Origin: an uncultured Armatimonadota bacterium
Lineage (GTDB): Bacteria; Armatimonadota; Armatimonadia; Armatimonadales; Armatimonadaceae
Length of the DNA: 64,000 nucleotides
NCBI GenBank assembly: GCA_903910385.1
Contig: CAIVZM010000050.1
Span: 22,890-86,889, forward strand
Direction: 5' to 3'
A program made the translations under genes and the position numbers. A model generated the notes under the pieces. The model did no database searches and had not been told where the DNA came from. It saw only the letters and a program-made list of their open reading frames with translations. This document shows positions 60,965 through 64,000 of the stretch, piece by piece (position 1 is the first letter of the stretch; every line of letters begins with the position of its first letter).

Positions 60965-62041
60965 ATGGCGGAAGTGAAAACGGGCATAGTTGGCTGTGGT
61001 GGGATTGCGAACGGTAAGCATCTCCCGGCTCTGAAGCGTGTCGGACGGGCGGATCTCGTGGCATTCTGCGACATCGAGCCCGCGAAGGCGGCCGAAGCGG
61101 CAAAGGAATATGGCGTTCCCGGCGCAAAAGTATATACCAGCTATAAAGAAATGCTCGAAAAAGAGCAGTTGGATACGGTGCATGTATGTACGCCCAACGA
61201 TAGCCATGCGGAAATCTCGATTGCCGCAATGGAAGCCGGCGCGAATGTCCTGACGGAAAAACCGATGGCGAAAATCGCGGCGGACGCTCGTGCGATGGTA
61301 GAGGCTTCAAAGCGCACCGGCAAGAAACTGACGGTTGGTTACCAGAGCCGTTACCGTGAAAATTCACAGGCTCTCAAGCAATTGATCGATCAGGGCGATC
61401 TGGGTGATATCTATTTCGCTAAGGCGCACGCTGTGCGTCGCCGCGCCGTACCGACCTGGGGCGTCTTTCTGGACGCGGAAAAGCAGGGCGGCGGTCCTCT
61501 CATCGATATCGGCACGCACGCGCTTGACCTGACCCTTTGGCTCATGGGTAACTATGAAGTCGCCTCTGTCACCGGCAGCGTCTTCCGCAAGCTGGCGGAT
61601 CGAGAAAACGCCGCGAACGCCTGGGGTTCCTGGGACCCGAAGAAGTACACTGTGGAAGATTCCGCTTTTGGCTTCATCAAGATGAAGAACGGCGCTACCA
61701 TCTTCCTCGAATCTTCCTGGGCTCTGAACACACGTGACGCCAGCGAAGCGGTATGTTCGCTTTACGGTAGTGAAGCGGGCGCCGATTTCAACGGTGGTCT
61801 GTATATCAACGGAGAGCGCAATAGCAAGCTGTACGAGACCAAGATCCAACTCGGCGGCGGCGGGGTGGCTTTCTATGATGCTACCGGCGCTCATCCGGAA
61901 GACCATGAAGTCAATGTTTTCATTGATGCCGTCGTCAAGGGTACGGAACTGACCGTTAAGCCGGAACAGGCTCTGGTCGTATCCGAAGTGCTGGAAGCGA
62001 TCTACAAATCGTCGGAGACGGGGCAGACTATTACGTTCTAA
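60965..62041 (+). CDS. Gfo/Idh/MocA family oxidoreductase
   Basis: This 358-residue NAD(P)-dependent oxidoreductase has Rossmann motif TGIVGCGGIANGKHLPALK, VHVCTPNDSHAEI and the EKP signature NVLTEKPMAKIAADARAMV. The substrate domain has GGGPLIDIGTHALDLTLWLM, very close to the 27061 paralogue. The substrate, probably a sugar or cyclitol, is unknown. CAGGAG lies about 11 nt before the ATG. A hairpin at 62062-62111 follows, so the next gene is likely separately transcribed. Confidence 0.93.
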   Translation: MAEVKTGIVGCGGIANGKHLPALKRVGRADLVAFCDIEPAKAAEAAKEYGVPGAKVYTSYKEMLEKEQLDTVHVCTPNDSHAEISIAAMEAGANVLTEKPMAKIAADARAMVEASKRTGKKLTVGYQSRYRENSQALKQLIDQGDLGDIYFAKAHAVRRRAVPTWGVFLDAEKQGGGPLIDIGTHALDLTLWLMGNYEVASVTGSVFRKLADRENAANAWGSWDPKKYTVEDSAFGFIKMKNGATIFLESSWALNTRDASEAVCSLYGSEAGADFNGGLYINGERNSKLYETKIQLGGGGVAFYDATGAHPEDHEVNVFIDAVVKGTELTVKPEQALVVSEVLEAIYKSSETGQTITF

Positions 62042-62061
62042 CTCGTAACTGATCCTGTAAG

Positions 62062-62111
62062 AAGAGGCGAGTGATGGCGATTCGTTGCGATGAAATGGCC
62101 GCTCGCCTCTT
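62062..62111 (+). terminator. Terminator after the Gfo/Idh gene
   Basis: AAGAGGCGAG (62062-62071) pairs with CTCGCCTCTT (62102-62111), enclosing a 30-nt segment; a T-rich stretch follows (TTGATTTTATCATTTT). Confidence 0.7.
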
Positions 62112-62155
62112 TGATTTTATCATTTTATCAAAGGACACCGTTTTGATTATCTGTT

Positions 62156-62161
62156 GATAAT
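62156..62161 (+). promoter_or_regulatory. -10-like GATAAT upstream of the aldo/keto reductase
   Basis: GATAAT is followed by 6 nt and an ATG at 62168 in the reading frame. The ATG at 62186 has a ribosome site instead, so two modes of initiation are possible. Confidence 0.35.
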
Positions 62162-62185
62162 TATCGGATGGGAAGAGGCGGATTC

Positions 62186-63214
62186 ATGGAATACCGATTA
62201 CTGGGCGGCTCAGGGTTGAAAGTTCCCGTTCTGAGTTTTGGAACCGGGACTTTTGGTGGTAGCAGTGAGTTTTTTAAGGCATGGGGAGCCAGCGATGTGG
62301 CGGAAGCGACACGTCTGACGGATATCTGTCTGGATGCCGGTCTGACTATGTTCGATTCCGCCGATGTCTACTCCGGCGGCGCCGCAGAGGAAATACTGGG
62401 GCAAGCCCTGAAGGGGCGGCGCGATAAAGCGTTGATATCCACGAAGGGAACCTTTACCATGGGACCCTGTCCGAATGAGGTAGGCTCCTCCCGATACCAT
62501 CTGATACAGGCGGTCGAGGCGAGTTTGCGACGCTTGCAGACCGATTACATCGATCTGTACCAGTTGCATGCCTTCGACGCTCAAACGCCGGTGGAGGAAA
62601 CTCTCAGCGCACTGGACACCATGATCAAAGCGGGCAAAATTCGCTATATCGGCTGTTCGAATTTTTCCGGATGGCACCTGATGAAATCGCTGGCGGTGTC
62701 GGATCGCTACGGGTTAGCGCGTTATGTGGCGCATCAGGCGTACTACTCGCTGATCGGGCGCGATTATGAGTGGGAATTGATGCCGCTAGGTATAGATCAA
62801 AAGGTCGGTTGCGTCGTCTGGAGCCCACTGGGGTGGGGGCGATTGACCGGGAAGATCCGTCGCGGGCAACCCCTGCCGGAAACCAGCCGATTACAATCGA
62901 AGGTCGTTCGTGATAGCGGTCCCCCGGTGGAAGATGAATATGTGTACCGCGTGGTGGATACGCTGGATGAGATCGCGCAGGAAACCGGCAAGACGGTTCC
63001 GCAGATCGCCCTGAACTGGCTGTTGCAACGTCCCACCGTCTCTACCATCATTATCGGCGCCAGAAACGAAGAGCAGTTACGCCAGAATCTGGGCGCCGTA
63101 GGCTGGAATCTGACGGCGGAGCAGGTCAAGCGTCTGGATGCGGCAAGCGTCACCCTCCGCGCTTATCCCTACTGGCATCAGCAGGGCTTCCACCGTAATC
63201 CTGACCCGGTATAA
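62186..63214 (+). CDS. Aldo/keto reductase
   Basis: This 342-residue TIM-barrel oxidoreductase has N-terminus MEYRLLGGSGLKVPVLSFG, the catalytic Asp and Tyr in FDSADVYSGGAAEEILG, TDYIDLYQLHAFD, IRYIGCSNFSGWHL, and the NADP-binding end STIIIGARNEEQLRQNL. It is of the bacterial AKR type that reduces sugars and small aldehydes. ATG 62186 follows AAGAGGCGG; the alternative at 62168 would add six residues. A minus-strand-type terminator lies downstream. No pathway link to neighbours is seen beyond co-orientation with the Gfo/Idh gene. Confidence 0.93.
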   Translation: MEYRLLGGSGLKVPVLSFGTGTFGGSSEFFKAWGASDVAEATRLTDICLDAGLTMFDSADVYSGGAAEEILGQALKGRRDKALISTKGTFTMGPCPNEVGSSRYHLIQAVEASLRRLQTDYIDLYQLHAFDAQTPVEETLSALDTMIKAGKIRYIGCSNFSGWHLMKSLAVSDRYGLARYVAHQAYYSLIGRDYEWELMPLGIDQKVGCVVWSPLGWGRLTGKIRRGQPLPETSRLQSKVVRDSGPPVEDEYVYRVVDTLDEIAQETGKTVPQIALNWLLQRPTVSTIIIGARNEEQLRQNLGAVGWNLTAEQVKRLDAASVTLRAYPYWHQQGFHRNPDPV

Positions 63215-63240
63215 GGGGTTCTCAACCCCGACTGTTCGAA

Positions 63241-63272
63241 AAAAAAGCCGCCCGCAACAGAGTTGTTGCGGG
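63241..63272 (-). terminator. Intrinsic terminator on the minus strand
   Basis: CCCGCAACA and TGTTGCGGG form a 9-bp stem with a 4-nt loop. On the minus strand it is followed shortly by a run of T (A-run just left of the stem on the plus strand). There is no minus-strand gene to its right, so either it serves the plus-strand reductase weakly or it ends an unseen minus-strand transcript. Confidence 0.55.
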
Positions 63273-63371
63273 CTGGAGGTAAGGGTTCAGTAAGGAGTGC
63301 GACCAAAAGCGTCTTCGTCGAGGTTCGGTATCCAACGAATTCGGTTGCGTCTTCAGTGTATCCCCGTTGGT

Positions 63372-63434
63372 TTAAGCCAGCATTAAGGCGATATTAAATG
63401 TTTGTTAAATCCAAAATTGGGAATGGCAGATAAG
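63372..63434 (+). promoter_or_regulatory. Promoter with four TTAA repeats at 11-nt period
   Basis: TTAA occurs at 63372, 63383, 63394 and 63405, exactly 11 nt apart, within an otherwise mixed sequence. A -10-like GATAAG at 63429-63434 starts 24 nt after the last TTAA, within one nucleotide of the spacing at 28431/28457 and 29906/29932. The gene controlled is the broken aminotransferase at 63509. Confidence 0.6.
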
Positions 63435-63508
63435 CGTACTCGTTCCGCTAATGTTTCGTTTTTCTGATTTAACTCGAACATAAAGACGAGCAAAAGAACC
63501 AAAATACT

Positions 63509-63940
63509 ATGCCGCTACCCGATTTTCAACTGGAACGTTACTTCGCCCGATACGAGTTCAATGCCCCTTACCTTCTCTCCTCGTCAGACTGTGAGTCTCA
63601 GACTATCGGAAACGTTCTTGCTCTGGAACCGGGAGCGGCGGAAGAGTTCCAGAACCTCTGGTTAGGTTATACCGAGTCCCAGGGCGACCCGGCATTGCGA
63701 GACGAAATCGCACGGATATACACGAATGTCGAAGCGCAGGATATTCTGGTCTTTTCCGGAGCGGAAGAAGCGATTTATGTCTTTATGCATGCCGGTCTGC
63801 AATCCGGCGATCATGTCATCGTCCATTATCCCGCATATCAGTCGCTTCATGAGATTGCACGGGCGCAGGGATGTGATGTCACCCCGTGGGAGACACATGC
63901 TGACGACAACTGGGAATTAAATAACGTGAGTTCGGGTTAA
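63509..63940 (+). pseudogene. Fold-type I PLP aminotransferase, interrupted
   Basis: The first about 138 codons encode the N-terminal part of a class I/II aminotransferase: PAYQSLHEIARAQGCD and GAEEAIYVFMHAGLQSGDHV, with GDPALRDEIARIY before them. After DDNWELN the frame reads NVSSG and stops at TAA 63938-63940. No aminotransferase sequence follows in any frame; the catalytic Lys and the large and small domains are missing. A normal gene would be about 380 residues. The break lies near 63920-63930, where foreign sequence begins. The start has no obvious ribosome site; transcription would come from the TTAA box promoter. Confidence 0.7.
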
Positions 63941-64000
63941 GGTTGGGTCAATGCTCCCACGTCTCGCAGGTGCAGCGACGGCTTCGTAGGCTGGTGGCAA
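63923..64000. mobile_element. Possible end of an inserted element (cut by window edge)
   Basis: From about 63923 the aminotransferase reading is lost in all frames. The next 78 nt are GC-richer and encode nothing recognisable. An insertion sequence, a group II intron or a small rearrangement would all fit. The GTGAG at the junction is only roughly like a group II intron 5' end, and no inverted repeat can be judged because the other end lies outside. Confidence 0.3.

Noticed and set aside
63926..64000. Firm call of a group II intron from the GTGAG junction
   Set aside because: The 5' consensus is GTGYG, and only 75 nt are visible without domain structure; an insertion sequence is equally possible.

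Overview
The window looks like chromosomal DNA of an environmental bacterium of moderate GC content, most likely a member of the Armatimonadota. The main evidence is five DUF1559 prepilin-like proteins with an N-terminus reading FTLIELLVV...[12 protein letters not shown] and a C-terminal H-x9-DGH signature. This combination is typical of Armatimonadota and of other prepilin-rich phyla such as Planctomycetota and Verrucomicrobiota. The phylum assignment is an inference from remembered family distribution. No rRNA, CRISPR array or prophage was seen. Both ends cut features: a TatD hydrolase lacks its start at the left edge, and an aminotransferase is broken near the right edge by sequence that does not belong to it.

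Layout. 0-10 kb: TatD, a small membrane protein, two minus-strand enzymes, then a plus-strand run alaS - membrane phosphatase-fold protein - ruvX - mltG - YqeG-like HAD phosphatase. 10-16 kb: a methyltransferase and purL on the minus strand, then, divergently, a small protein/nucleotidyltransferase pair resembling a toxin-antitoxin module, a secreted beta-propeller and a histone-deacetylase-fold protein. 16-22 kb: methyltransferase, Gfo/Idh oxidoreductase, lpdA, a GT2 glycosyltransferase, a solitary C5-cytosine DNA methyltransferase and a tRNA-Leu. 22.5-27 kb: one very large protein made of a glycoside-hydrolase-like core between long disordered arms carrying RNase E-like Arg/Gly patches. 28.5-31 kb and 40-45 kb: the prepilin islands. 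Between them are a propeller-phosphoesterase, two tRNAs, tig, hisG and a carotenoid-desaturase-like oxidoreductase. 45-52 kb: a coiled-coil periplasmic protein, a TPR-AAA ATPase, the c-di-AMP/cell-wall operon cdaA-cdaR-glmM, a DinB remnant and coaX. 52-64 kb: PAP2 phosphatase, AlkP-fold hydrolase, a pectate-lyase-like beta-helix protein, a DprE2/DprE1-like pair, polysaccharide deacetylase, an orphan PD-(D/E)xK nuclease-like protein, oxidoreductases and the broken aminotransferase.

The most unusual content is in three places. First, every prepilin gene is followed directly by a 50-74 residue lipoprotein. In two cases a small single-span membrane protein follows that and shares a short motif with the lipoprotein (YYTG in one pair, ARPDP in the other), which makes a repeated cassette. 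Second, three promoter regions (two prepilin genes and the broken aminotransferase) carry 3-5 TTAA-centred hexamers spaced exactly 11 nt apart, at nearly constant distance from a -10 hexamer; this points to a common OmpR/PhoB-type direct-repeat regulator. Third, many genes have a -10-like hexamer only 6-9 nt before the start codon and no Shine-Dalgarno sequence, as expected of leaderless mRNAs, while genes inside operons have clear Shine-Dalgarno sites.

Functional names rest on motif recognition by eye; no database search was possible. Start codons were moved from the longest open frame to internal codons where a ribosome site, signal peptide or family N-terminus argued for it, and this is stated in each entry.
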